DNA of 7,442 nucleotides from Phycisphaeraceae bacterium (GCA_016763955.1 JAESSU010000365.1:1-7442); one strand, 5' to 3'; shown: positions 1 through 6,042, numbered from the stretch's first letter. The notes: generated by a model from the sequence alone, not told the origin. Numbers and translations: made by a program.

Positions 1-569
1 ATATCACCATCCATCGAAAAGACCGAATCAGTCACAATCACACGGCGGCGGCAATGGGCATGGCGTTGGAGCAGTCTTTGGAGCTTGTGGGTATTGCCAT
101 GCGGATAGACACGGACGGTCGCGCGACTTGCATGCGAGGCATCAATCAAGCTGGCATGGGTGAGCTTGTCAATGCAAATCACATCACGCTCATCGGTAAG
201 ACAGGTGAGGACACCTAAATTGGCCATGTAACCCGTGGGGAAAAGTAAAGCAGCCTGAGCATGTTTAAATGCTGCGAAGGTTTTTTCTAGTGCTTGAGTT
301 TGAGGTAAGTGCCCGGTGACCAACTTACTTGCACCACTTCCTACCCCCATTTGTTCAATGGCAAGGGTCGCTGCTGCTTTGATATCCGGGTGTGAACTTA
401 GCGCAAGATAATCATTGCCTGCCAAATTTAAGAGTGACTGACCTTCACGAACAAGTATGGAGCCTTGTTGGTGGCTTGGAATTAATTGACGGTAGAGAGA
501 TTGTGATAGTCGCTCGTCGAGATCTTTTTTAAGATCATCAAGCCAAAACGTAAAATCAGATATATTCAT
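1..569 (-). CDS. bioF: 8-amino-7-oxononanoate synthase (BioF), N-terminal part, runs off left edge
   Basis: PLP-dependent enzyme of the alpha-oxoamine synthase family. BioF condenses pimeloyl-ACP (or -CoA) with L-alanine to give 8-amino-7-oxononanoate, the first committed ring-forming step of biotin synthesis in the cytosol. The first 189 codons are present and open with no stop. Visible family motifs are LNLAGNDYLAL (residues 47-57), GVGSGASKLVTGH (75-87), FPTGYMANLGVL (110-121), the cofactor-stacking His in THASL (H138) and VTDSVFSMDGD (179-189). The PLP-binding lysine would lie beyond the window edge. The start is the ATG at 569, with a modest GGTGA 5 bases upstream. No other biotin gene is visible. 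Upstream lie a short hairpin and copy 1 of the dispersed repeat, which points into this gene. The close paralogue glycine C-acetyltransferase (Kbl) cannot be fully excluded without the C-terminal half, but the N-terminal wording fits BioF better. Confidence 0.85.
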   Translation of the reverse strand, partial: MNISDFTFWLDDLKKDLDERLSQSLYRQLIPSHQQGSILVREGQSLLNLAGNDYLALSSHPDIKAAATLAIEQMGVGSGASKLVTGHLPQTQALEKTFAAFKHAQAALLFPTGYMANLGVLTCLTDERDVICIDKLTHASLIDASHASRATVRVYPHGNTHKLQRLLQRHAHCRRRVIVTDSVFSMDGD

Positions 570-579
570 GAATCACCAG

Positions 580-605
580 ACCAGGCTATTGACCTGACCC
601 CTGGT
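580..605 (-). promoter_or_regulatory. Short hairpin in the bioF leader
   Basis: A 6-bp perfect inverted repeat, ACCAGG and CCTGGT, flanks a 14-base loop. It ends 10 bases before the bioF start codon, so a folded leader RNA would place the stem directly against the weak GGTGA ribosome site. No U-tract follows, so it is not a terminator. A role in translation control is inference only, and a 6-bp stem may arise by chance. Confidence 0.3.
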
Positions 606-643
606 TCGTCTATAAAAGACACGCTTGGTATACGGGAATCTGA

Positions 644-754
644 TTTTATACCCATCGGGTATCACTTTGTCCGCGTTGAGAACGTTTTGGAGGCCTAAAA
701 CAAGTAGTCGCGTACATCAGCTACAGGACAAATTTGTTGACGACTAGTATAGAT
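644..754 (-). repeat. Dispersed ~110-bp repeat, copy 1 (points into bioF)
   Basis: Read on the minus strand, this 111-base stretch aligns with 3655-3764 on the plus strand at roughly 80% identity by eye, with only small gaps. Conserved blocks in order are ATCTATAC, TTGTCCTG, TACGCGACT, CTTGTTTTAGG, CTCCAAA, CGCGGACAAA and the terminal ATACCCGATGGGTATAAAA. The element has TTGTCC (minus strand, 731-726) and GGACAA (672-667) as an inverted pair about 53 bases apart, then a 6-bp palindrome with a 3-base centre (ATACCC-GAT-GGGTAT). Here it lies between the HU gene and bioF, and its palindrome end is about 75 bases from the bioF start. It carries no ORF. It could be a MITE-like or REP-like element, or a shared regulatory module. 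Confidence 0.8.
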
Positions 755-784
755 GCTTTAAGACAAAAGACTTAGTGCAGCAAC

Positions 785-1144
785 TTAGGAGTCGCCACCC
801 AGATCAGCTGGAGGACTTGTGTCTTGAACATCATTAAAATCCAGTTCGATTGCCCCTGGCATTTCAACGAGTGTTTGCTTCATCAACCGGCCGATCTTGA
901 ACTTAACAGTGCGTTTTGGCGGCACTTGTACAGGTTCAAGAGTCTTAGGATTCTGTGCCTTACGTGCACGTCGGTGTTTTACTTCAAAAACACCAAAGTC
1001 ACGAAATTCTAGGCGGTTCCCTTTGCCTAACTCGACAATGATATTGTCGAGAAAGCTCTGGACGATACGTTTAACCGCAACGCGTTTTTGCCCTGTAGCA
1101 TCAGCGATATGGTCAATAAGTTCTTTTTTCGTCACAGTAGCCAT
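785..1144 (-). CDS. HU/IHF-family DNA-binding protein with acidic C-terminal tail
   Basis: Nucleoid-associated DNA-bending protein that acts as a dimer. The 119-residue product starts MATVTKKEL and carries the family core: a helical dimerisation region (about 1-42), then RLEFRDFGVFEV (44-55) and the DNA-embracing arm, with the intercalating proline at P66 in AQNPKT, followed by PPKRTVKFKIGR (75-86). Usual HU proteins are about 90-95 residues; this one has about 25 more, rich in acidic and small residues (IELDFNDVQD, then GGDS at the end). The ATG at 1144 is preferred over an upstream in-frame TTG at 1150 because the protein then begins with the standard MATVTKKEL. AGGGG lies about 10 bases upstream. 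The gene is divergent from def. The arm and core wording resemble planctomycete HU proteins. Whether it acts as HU or as an IHF-like site-specific protein cannot be told from sequence. Confidence 0.92.
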   Translation of the reverse strand: MATVTKKELIDHIADATGQKRVAVKRIVQSFLDNIIVELGKGNRLEFRDFGVFEVKHRRARKAQNPKTLEPVQVPPKRTVKFKIGRLMKQTLVEMPGAIELDFNDVQDTSPPADLGGDS

Positions 1145-1181
1145 TTGCAAATAGCCCCTTTACTTTTCAAGTGTCCAAAAT

Positions 1182-1210
1182 AGTATAGCGGTCAGTTCCA
1201 GATACCCCAA
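1182..1210 (-). promoter_or_regulatory. Candidate sigma70-type promoter for the HU gene
   Basis: On the minus strand TTGGGG (1210-1205) and TATACT (1187-1182) are separated by exactly 17 bases. The -10 box matches 5 of 6 consensus positions, while the -35 box matches only the first three. Transcription would begin near 1175, giving a leader of about 30 bases before the ATG at 1144. Found by eye; spacing and placement support it, but there is no experimental evidence. Confidence 0.45.
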
Positions 1211-1257
1211 TACACTTAACACAAACAATTACAAACTAGTAGCGTTCGAATTCTGGC

Positions 1258-1286
1258 TTGATTACACTTTTCACCCTAAGTATGAC
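1258..1286 (+). promoter_or_regulatory. Candidate promoter for def-fmt
   Basis: TTGATT (1258-1263) and TATGAC (1281-1286) are separated by 17 bases. Each box matches 4 of 6 sigma70 consensus positions. Initiation would be near 1293, leaving a leader of about 88 bases before the def ATG. It faces away from the HU promoter candidate within the same divergent spacer. A weak match, proposed mainly on spacing and position. Confidence 0.28.
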
Positions 1287-1380
1287 ATCACACATGCATA
1301 ACGTCAAGGCATTGTCACATCTGGTTTAACAAACATTTTCCGACTTGTCCTCCGAATCATTACAATTTAACATCTTGGGC

Positions 1381-1890
1381 ATGAGTATCGAACCCGAAAA
1401 ATTAGCAATTGTTCTTTATCCAGACCCGGTTCTTCGTCAGGTCACCAAGCCTGTAGAGCACGTCACGCCGGAGATTCAATGTATCTGTCGCAGGATGCTT
1501 GAGTTGATGCATCAAGCACCAGGCGTTGGGCTTGCGGCTCCGCAGGTGGGCCTTTTATTACGACTCTTTGTTGCCAATGCATCAGGTGAGCCTGAGCAGG
1601 ACATGGTCTTTATTAACCCTGTGATTACAGCTGACGGTAAAGTAACAGAGGACCTAGATGAAGGGTGTCTAAGCTTGCCGGATATCACTGCTAGTATTCG
1701 TCGGCCACAAGCGGTGACGATCGAGGCAACGGACATTAACGGCGAGCGTTTCCGTGTTTCTAGTGATGATCTTCCTGCTCGGATTTGGCAGCATGAATAT
1801 GATCATCTTGATGGCATATTGATCATCGACAAGATGTCTCCCATTGATAAAATCGCTAATCGTAAAGTGATCAAAGAACTCGAAGCGTGA
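1381..1890 (+). CDS. def: Peptide deformylase
   Basis: Cytosolic metalloenzyme that removes the formyl group from the N-terminal Met of nascent proteins. All three signature motifs are intact: GVGLAAPQ (residues 48-55), EGCLS (94-98) and HEYDH (138-142). This gives metal ligands C96, H138 and H142 and catalytic E139. The 169-residue length is typical. The ATG at 1381 is chosen because the protein then begins [19 protein letters not shown], a usual deformylase N-terminus. An in-frame TTG at 1345 would add 12 residues with no family match. Neither start has a clear Shine-Dalgarno sequence. fmt follows after 28 bases in the same direction, the classic def-fmt pairing, so the two are probably one transcript. 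Since the fmt frame is broken by a stop, this intact gene is the stronger half of the pair. Confidence 0.95.
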   Translation: MSIEPEKLAIVLYPDPVLRQVTKPVEHVTPEIQCICRRMLELMHQAPGVGLAAPQVGLLLRLFVANASGEPEQDMVFINPVITADGKVTEDLDEGCLSLPDITASIRRPQAVTIEATDINGERFRVSSDDLPARIWQHEYDHLDGILIIDKMSPIDKIANRKVIKELEA

Positions 1891-2032
1891 TGTTCAGCTT
1901 CATTTGAAAGTTACCTTTATGCGTATTGTTTTTTCTGGTTCAGGTGTGTTTGGTCTGCCAACTCTTAAAGCGCTATCACAGCAACATCAAGTGGTCGCAG
2001 TTTTGACTCAGCCGGATCAACCCGCAGGTCGC

Positions 2033-2035
2033 TAA
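2033..2035 (+). other. Premature in-frame TAA within fmt
   Basis: The TAA is codon 39 of fmt and is followed by CGT GTT TTG. One base change from AAA, CAA or GAA would create it, and Lys at this place would suit the family pattern. TAA also ends the HU gene and fmt itself, so it is a genuine stop codon here. The TTG 6 bases later could in principle allow reinitiation. Confidence 0.85.
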
Positions 2036-2716
2036 CGTGTTTTGACACCGACTGCTATCGGTCAATGGGCTCAAGCACAATCGTTGCCGGTCTATAAATT
2101 CTCCAATGCCAATGAACCTGATGCGATTGCGCAAATTCAATCACATCAGCCACAAGCGGGCGTGGTGATTGCTTATGGCCAGAAGCTTTGCGAGCCGTTG
2201 ATTTGTGCGATGGGAAAGTTGGCTGTGAATTTACATGCGTCCTTGTTACCTGAATATCGTGGTGCGGCTCCGATTAATTGGGCGATGATTGATGGCAAAA
2301 AACAAACGGGTAATTCCGTCATCGGCTTGGCACAAAAAATGGATGCAGGCGCCGTTTACGCAACTAACATCACCGACATTGATCCTTTGCAGACGATGGG
2401 TGAACTGCATGACCAACTTTCGGACATGGGGCCAGAGTTAATTCTCCAAGTTCTGGATCAACTGCAAAATGGGACACTTAATCCGCAAGAACAAGATCAC
2501 AGCAAAGCAACGATGGCCCGTAAACTCTCCAAAGCTGATGGCGTGATTGCTGATTGGTCTAAGTCGGCTATCCAGTTACGTCAATGGATTCATGGCCTAA
2601 CACCATGGCCAGGGGTCACCGTCAATTGGCAGAGTAATAAATCTGAGAAAACCATCCCCTTGAAAATTCTACGTGTCCGTGATCGACCGGAAAAGAATCA
2701 CAACCAAACACCAAAA

Positions 2717-2770
2717 CTGCCGGAGGGTTTGGAACTTCCGGAGGGTTCAGAAATTCCGGGGGGGACGATC
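2717..2770 (+). repeat. 18-bp tandem repeat in fmt (about 2.5 units)
   Basis: Two near-identical 18-base units (2717-2734 and 2735-2752) share the pattern CT-CCGGAGGGTT-GAA. A third, diverged partial unit begins at 2753 with ATTCCGGGGGG. The array is in frame and encodes LPEGLE, LPEGSE and IPGGTI. It lies in a proline- and glycine-rich loop of the C-terminal domain, just before the strand TIATGCGSLELLEV. This loop varies in length across Fmt proteins, so the insertion is probably tolerated. Replication slippage is the likely origin. Confidence 0.75.
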
Positions 2771-2904
2771 CTTAAGGATTTGACGATTGCCACGGGATGC
2801 GGTTCGCTAGAGCTTTTGGAAGTTCAGCCCGCAGGTAAACGCCCGATGTCTTTTGAGGATTTTAAACGTGGCAATAATTTTGCAGCAGGTGACCGACTTA
2901 TTTA

Positions 2905-2922
2905 AACGGCATCTTACCCGTT
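2905..2922. terminator. Weak hairpin between convergent fmt and kinase genes
   Basis: AACGG (2905-2909) and CCGTT (2918-2922) form a 5-bp stem with an 8-base loop in the 27-base gap between two convergent stop codons. Its position suits a shared terminator. The stem is short and no proper U-tract follows on either strand, so this is tentative. Confidence 0.2.
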
Positions 2923-2932
2923 GTTAATTAAG

Positions 2933-3610
2933 TCACCGACCGGTCCAAGAAATGATCCGATCTGGCGTACGCATGCAATTGAGCACTAAGTCGCGGTTAG
3001 CATCATCAGTCCTGTTCACATAATCAACTGCATCTTGATGGGATCGTCCGCCACGGACATGTCGTGCAATCAGATCATCACGCACTTTATGAGCTTCCAC
3101 TTTTAGATACCATGACTCATCGGCTAAGTGGGCAAATTCATCCCACGGTGACTGATCGAGCAACATAAATTGTCCCTCGGCTAATATGATTTTTGTTTCA
3201 GGTTTGATGACCTGTGAGGCTTGCCAAATGGGGTTGTGAATGCTCCGGTCATAAATGGGAAAAAACACATTTCGGTGGGTGTGTGTGCGCAATTGCTTAA
3301 GTAAATGCAGGTAACTTATCACATCGTAACTCGGTGGCGAACCTTTGGTGTGTCGCAAGTTTAATGCATCAAGCTGAGTATTGGTTAGATGGTATGCGTC
3401 TAATGAAACGGGGGCTGCGATGTCCGATTTTAGTTTATTGAGGATGACTGTCAGTTTGTGAACCAAGGTGGTTTTGCCACTGCCGGGAATGCCTGCAATG
3501 CAGATAATTTTTCGCGTTTGCGTATGGGGGAGTAATTCTTGAGCAAAATCCATAATAGACTTATCACAGAGCATGACGGTGGGGACTTGTGTTAAAACTT
3601 TTTTATTCAT
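2933..3610 (-). CDS. P-loop nucleoside/sugar kinase-like protein (uridine kinase / PanK / phosphoribulokinase superfamily)
   Basis: A 225-residue soluble protein with Walker A GIPGSGKTT (residues 40-48), SLDAYHL (69-75), KGSPPSYD (89-96), FPIYDRSIHNP (117-127), a Walker B-like IILAEGQF (141-148) and an Arg-rich lid RHVRGGR (183-189). The order and spacing match the uridine kinase/phosphoribulokinase/pantothenate kinase superfamily, especially proteins annotated 'nucleoside/nucleotide kinase family' (the YggC/FrcK type, some of which phosphorylate fructose). The substrate cannot be assigned from sequence. The ATG at 3610 is preferred over an in-frame TTG at 3655 because AGGA lies 6 bases upstream of it and because the extra 15 residues resemble nothing in the family. 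It converges on fmt and diverges from the M20 deacylase. Its 5' spacer includes copy 2 of the dispersed repeat, lying in the opposite sense. Confidence 0.82.
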   Translation of the reverse strand: MNKKVLTQVPTVMLCDKSIMDFAQELLPHTQTRKIICIAGIPGSGKTTLVHKLTVILNKLKSDIAAPVSLDAYHLTNTQLDALNLRHTKGSPPSYDVISYLHLLKQLRTHTHRNVFFPIYDRSIHNPIWQASQVIKPETKIILAEGQFMLLDQSPWDEFAHLADESWYLKVEAHKVRDDLIARHVRGGRSHQDAVDYVNRTDDANRDLVLNCMRTPDRIISWTGR

Positions 3611-3654
3611 ATCACGTCCTATCACATCGCCTAAAAACTTTGTTCTATCGTACA

Positions 3655-3764
3655 ATCTATACCAATCGTCAATGAACTTGTCCTGAAGCTTATGCTACGC
3701 GACTGCTTGTTTTAGGGCTCCAAATATTTTCGTCGCGGACAAATCATACCCGATGGGTATAAAA
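3655..3764 (+). repeat. Dispersed ~110-bp repeat, copy 2 (points into the M20 deacylase gene)
   Basis: This 110-base stretch is the plus-strand counterpart of 644-754. The alignment needs only small gaps and shows about 80% identity. The 19-base end block ATACCCGATGGGTATAAAA is identical in both copies. TTGTCC (3678-3683) and GGACAA (3737-3742) form the internal inverted pair. The least conserved part is the segment just before CGCGGACAAA. The element stops 2 bases short of the ATG at 3767, so it makes up the whole immediate leader of the deacylase gene. It also fills most of the spacer upstream of the divergent kinase gene. Confidence 0.8.
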
Positions 3765-3766
3765 CT

Positions 3767-4924
3767 ATGAGTCAACACAGCATACCCCAAGATGTCGTTT
3801 CACTTTTGCAAAGCATGATTCAGATTCCATCGGTGAATTCTGCTGCATGTGGCAACCCAACTTCTGAGAAAGCTTTGCTGGAACACAATCAGCAGATTGC
3901 AATCGCGATGGGGTTTGAGATCCGTCATTTACCCGTAGCAGGTCGAGCGGGGAATTTGCTGGTGACGCATCAAGTCAACGACTCTAACCGGTGGCTGATG
4001 TTTGAAAGTCATCTAGATACGGTGACGGAGCAAGGCATGACGATCGATCCTTTTGCGGGCGAGATTCGTGATCATAAAGTTTGGGGGCGGGGCAGTTGTG
4101 ATACCAAAGGGACCGGCGCTGCGATGTTATGGGCTTTGCATCAGTACAAACAACAGTCGGCTAAGCCTCATAACATTGCGATCCTGTTTGCTATGGATGA
4201 AGAATATGGCATGACCGGAATTCGCAACTTTGTGAACCAGCATTTACCGACATTAAATATGGAACTTGAGGGTGTGATTGTCGGTGAGCCGACGATGTGC
4301 AAGCCCATCATGGCTCATAACGGGTGTCTTCGCGTGTCGATTCAGACCACAGGCAAAGCCGTACACTCTTCGACACCCCATTTAGGACGCTCAGCGATTA
4401 GTGACATCGTGCGTGTGATTGATCTGTTGGAATCCAAGTACATCCCCAACCTTACTGCAACCCATCAAATGACAGGCAAAGCTCAAGCGAGCATCAATCT
4501 CATTTCCGGCGGTGTGCAGATCAACATCATCCCCGATTATTGTGAGATCCAAATGGACCGTCGTATTGTCCCCGGCGAGGATCCACAACAAGTTTACGAT
4601 GAACTTCACGAGCATCTACAAGCCTTACCTGATGATATTTGCTGGAAAATGGACTGTCGTTTTAGTTCACCCCCTTTGCCACCTGCTGGGGATAATCGGC
4701 TTCTTGAGGCTGTCCAACAGGTTCTAAAAGCTTGTGACCTAGACACTTACCCATTGGGCGTACCCTATGCCACTGATGCAGGAGACCTTGGCAGTCACGG
4801 GATTCCGACCCTTGTTTTAGGCCCTGGCGACATTGCTCAAGCACACACCAAAGACGAATGGATCGACATCGATCAGTTAAATTTGGGCACAAATGTGTAT
4901 CTTAAATTGATGCAACAGCATTGA
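3767..4924 (+). CDS. M20-family deacylase/peptidase, ArgE/DapE type
   Basis: Cytosolic di-zinc hydrolase of the ArgE/DapE/ACY1/CPG2 family, 385 residues, the usual length. Expected metal and catalytic residues are all visible: ESHLDTV (H82 ligand, D84), GRGSCDTKG (D112 bridging ligand), MDEEYG (E145 general base, E146 ligand), VGEPT (E174 ligand) and AQAHTKDEW (H360 ligand). The lid/dimerisation domain lies between about 180 and 295, with H200 in the KAVHSS motif. Members remove acyl groups from N-acetylornithine (ArgE), N-succinyl-diaminopimelate (DapE) or other acylated amino acids and dipeptides. The sequence alone does not choose among these, and no arginine or lysine pathway gene is adjacent. 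The ATG at 3767 gives a normal N-terminus but has no good Shine-Dalgarno sequence; a GGG 12 bases upstream belongs to the palindrome ending repeat copy 2. Confidence 0.88.
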   Translation: MSQHSIPQDVVSLLQSMIQIPSVNSAACGNPTSEKALLEHNQQIAIAMGFEIRHLPVAGRAGNLLVTHQVNDSNRWLMFESHLDTVTEQGMTIDPFAGEIRDHKVWGRGSCDTKGTGAAMLWALHQYKQQSAKPHNIAILFAMDEEYGMTGIRNFVNQHLPTLNMELEGVIVGEPTMCKPIMAHNGCLRVSIQTTGKAVHSSTPHLGRSAISDIVRVIDLLESKYIPNLTATHQMTGKAQASINLISGGVQINIIPDYCEIQMDRRIVPGEDPQQVYDELHEHLQALPDDICWKMDCRFSSPPLPPAGDNRLLEAVQQVLKACDLDTYPLGVPYATDAGDLGSHGIPTLVLGPGDIAQAHTKDEWIDIDQLNLGTNVYLKLMQQH

Positions 4925-5197
4925 AATAGAGACCATTACAGACTTTATGATCGACCACACGCAAATTCGCATCTCTGAATTGAGCATGCTTTATTTTTGA
5001 AGGTGATGTCTTGCCAGCACCGTATAGTGTATGTTTAGTGTCAAAGAGAAAAAATATTTTGTGGATAAACTGGCTACAGATGTCAATTGCCTATTGTTTA
5101 AAAAAAGATTGCATTTGGGTACTTTCGATAAGCCTCTGATTTTATTGAGTTTAATAGCGTTTTTTAAAACGCATACAATATTCAGTATAAATAGGTA

Positions 5198-5225
5198 TTG
5201 CAGCCACAACATATTGGGGTATATT
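5198..5225 (+). promoter_or_regulatory. Tentative promoter upstream of dcd
   Basis: TTGCAG (5198-5203) and TATATT (5220-5225) are 16 bases apart. The -10 box matches 5 of 6 positions and the -35 box only the first three. Initiation near 5232 would give dcd a leader of about 238 bases that includes both stem-loops. The surrounding AT-rich sequence makes chance matches likely. Confidence 0.22.
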
Positions 5226-5245
5226 GGTTCTTGTTGCCGATATAA

Positions 5246-5307
5246 AATTTAGCAACACCGTTAAGATTGACTGAAAATCTTCAGTCGTAATGTGAGGGTG
5301 TTAATTT
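5246..5307 (+). ncRNA. Nested stem-loop, possible structured leader or small RNA
   Basis: The inner stem GACTGAA/TTCAGTC (5269-5275 with 5280-5286) is a perfect 7-bp helix closed by a 4-base loop. The outer stem AACACC/GGTGTT (5254-5259 with 5297-5302) encloses it through an internal loop of 9 and 10 bases. AAATT (5246-5250) can further pair with AATTT (5303-5307) after a 3-base bulge. The coaxial arrangement is more than one expects by chance in a short stretch. I recognise no known RNA family here. The strand is assumed from dcd downstream. Confidence 0.35.
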
Positions 5308-5406
5308 GCAAAAAACTGGGTATTGGAGGTGGTCTAAGCCATCAATGCTATCGGTTTGTGCATTTGACGTTCGGAGTGGATAATTTTTTTGTTTTTCAGC
5401 TTGGTG

Positions 5407-5438
5407 GGCGTTTGTCCTGTCTTGTACCTACAAACGTC
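5407..5438 (+). promoter_or_regulatory. Hairpin just upstream of the dcd ribosome site
   Basis: CGTTTGT (5409-5415) pairs perfectly with ACAAACG (5430-5436), and one G-U and one G-C pair extend the stem to 9 bp with a 14-base loop. The hairpin ends about 17 bases before the GGGGGTGG ribosome-binding sequence of dcd. No U-tract follows, so it is not a terminator. A role as a leader or protein-binding element is possible but unproven. Confidence 0.35.
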
Positions 5439-5469
5439 AGGCTGATCAGATAAACGGGGGTGGCGTCTT

Positions 5470-6042
5470 ATGCCCGTCTTATGCGATTCTCAAATTCGTG
5501 AACTCGTGCCAATCGAGCCTTTTGCTGACAACATCAAACGTCCGGGCCAAGTGTCCTATGGCGTGTCGAGCTATGGTTATGACTTTCGAGTTGGCCCAGT
5601 CTTTAAAATATTTACCAATGTGTCTCCAACGGGTGGTCAGGCAATTGTCGATCCCAAGAACTTTGGCGAAGACATGTTCGTGACGATCGATACCCGTATC
5701 ACCGGTCGTGATTATGTCATCATCCCGCCTAACAGTTTTGCATTAGCTGAGACGGTTGAAGTGGTCGAAGTCCCTCGTGATGTGCTGGCGATTTGCGTGG
5801 GCAAAAGTACCTATGCCCGTTGTGGGATGATCGTCAACGTCACGCCTCTTGAGCCGGAATGGCGAGGCAAGGTGACGCTGGAAATCAGCAATACCACGCC
5901 GCTGCCGGCTAAGGTGTATGCCAATGAAGGCATCGCACAAATGATTTTCTTTAAAGCGGATCGTGTCTGTTCCGTGAGTTACGCGGACAAGGGTGGCAAG
6001 TACCAAGATCAAAAGGGTCTGACCTTGCCCATGGTGGACTGA
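5470..6042 (+). CDS. dcd: dCTP deaminase
   Basis: Deaminates dCTP to dUTP, the main source of dUMP and thus dTMP in many bacteria; acts as a homotrimer of the dUTPase fold. At 190 residues it has the usual length. Visible elements are the N-terminal [25 protein letters not shown] (30-42), [13 protein letters not shown] (85-97), GKSTYARCG (111-119, nucleotide-binding Ser and Arg), [14 protein letters not shown] (128-141, with the catalytic Glu at E138 aligning with the E. coli catalytic Glu) and EGIAQMIFF (153-161). The start at 5470 is supported by GGGGGTGG about 7 bases upstream, the best Shine-Dalgarno in the window. Bifunctional DCD-DUT forms share this fold, but nothing here specifically points to one. 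nrdJ lies downstream in the same direction, consistent with a deoxynucleotide supply cluster. Confidence 0.95.
   Translation: MPVLCDSQIRELVPIEPFADNIKRPGQVSYGVSSYGYDFRVGPVFKIFTNVSPTGGQAIVDPKNFGEDMFVTIDTRITGRDYVIIPPNSFALAETVEVVEVPRDVLAICVGKSTYARCGMIVNVTPLEPEWRGKVTLEISNTTPLPAKVYANEGIAQMIFFKADRVCSVSYADKGGKYQDQKGLTLPMVD

Larger units (their letters stand above)
1919..2905 (+). pseudogene. fmt: Methionyl-tRNA formyltransferase, frame interrupted by in-frame TAA at codon 39
   Basis: Fmt transfers a formyl group from 10-formyl-tetrahydrofolate to Met-tRNA(fMet) for translation initiation. From the ATG at 1919 the frame begins [19 protein letters not shown] and reaches QPDQPAGR, then hits TAA (2033-2035) where the family normally continues PAGR-x-(K/R)-x-TPT. 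The same frame resumes with RVLTPTAIGQWA and runs unbroken to TAA at 2903-2905, 328 residues in all. Downstream motifs are intact: VNLHASLLPEYRGAAP gives N104 and H106, and QKMDAG gives D142, matching the catalytic Asn-His-Asp set. The C-terminal tRNA-binding domain with LEVQPAGKRPM is complete. A product starting at the TTG at 2042 would lack the first Rossmann strand and the folate-site loop and is unlikely to be active. The open frame has no further damage, so a recent nonsense mutation, a sequence error or readthrough are all possible. Confidence 0.85.
4925..5469. other. 545-base non-coding gap upstream of dcd
   Basis: No convincing gene is seen. Short open frames of about 73 codons exist on both strands around 4991-5252, but they overlap each other, are AT-driven and match no family I recognise. 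The left part (about 5030-5250) is AT-rich. It contains the near-palindrome GCGTTTTTTAAAACGC (5157-5172). The right part contains a nested stem-loop (5246-5307) and a 9-bp hairpin near the dcd start (5407-5438), described separately. The amount of pairing potential suggests a structured dcd leader, a small RNA gene, or degraded sequence. Confidence 0.5.

Noticed and set aside
771..788. CTTAG repeat near the HU stop as a terminator
   Set aside because: The two CTTAG copies are direct, not inverted, repeats, so they cannot form a stem.
1512..1736. Open frames opposite def, the M20 gene, dcd and nrdJ
   Set aside because: They are antisense or shifted shadows of genes with complete, recognisable motifs.
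2033..2035. TAA reassigned to an amino acid in this organism
   Set aside because: TAA also serves as the natural stop of the HU gene (785-787) and of fmt (2903-2905), where the proteins end at expected lengths. Reassignment is not supported.
3647..3672. Promoter for the kinase gene formed by TTGACG and TACGAT
   Set aside because: Spacing is only 14 bases, too short for a sigma70 promoter, although TTGACG is conserved at the outer end of both repeat copies.
5157..5172. GCGTTTTTTAAAACGC as a terminator
   Set aside because: The stem is almost entirely A-T with a 2-base centre and has no following U-tract. It may be a protein site, but there is nothing to support a specific call.
4991..5252. 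Small protein genes of about 73 codons on either strand
   Set aside because: The two frames overlap on opposite strands in AT-rich DNA, lack ribosome sites and family resemblance, and have unconvincing composition.
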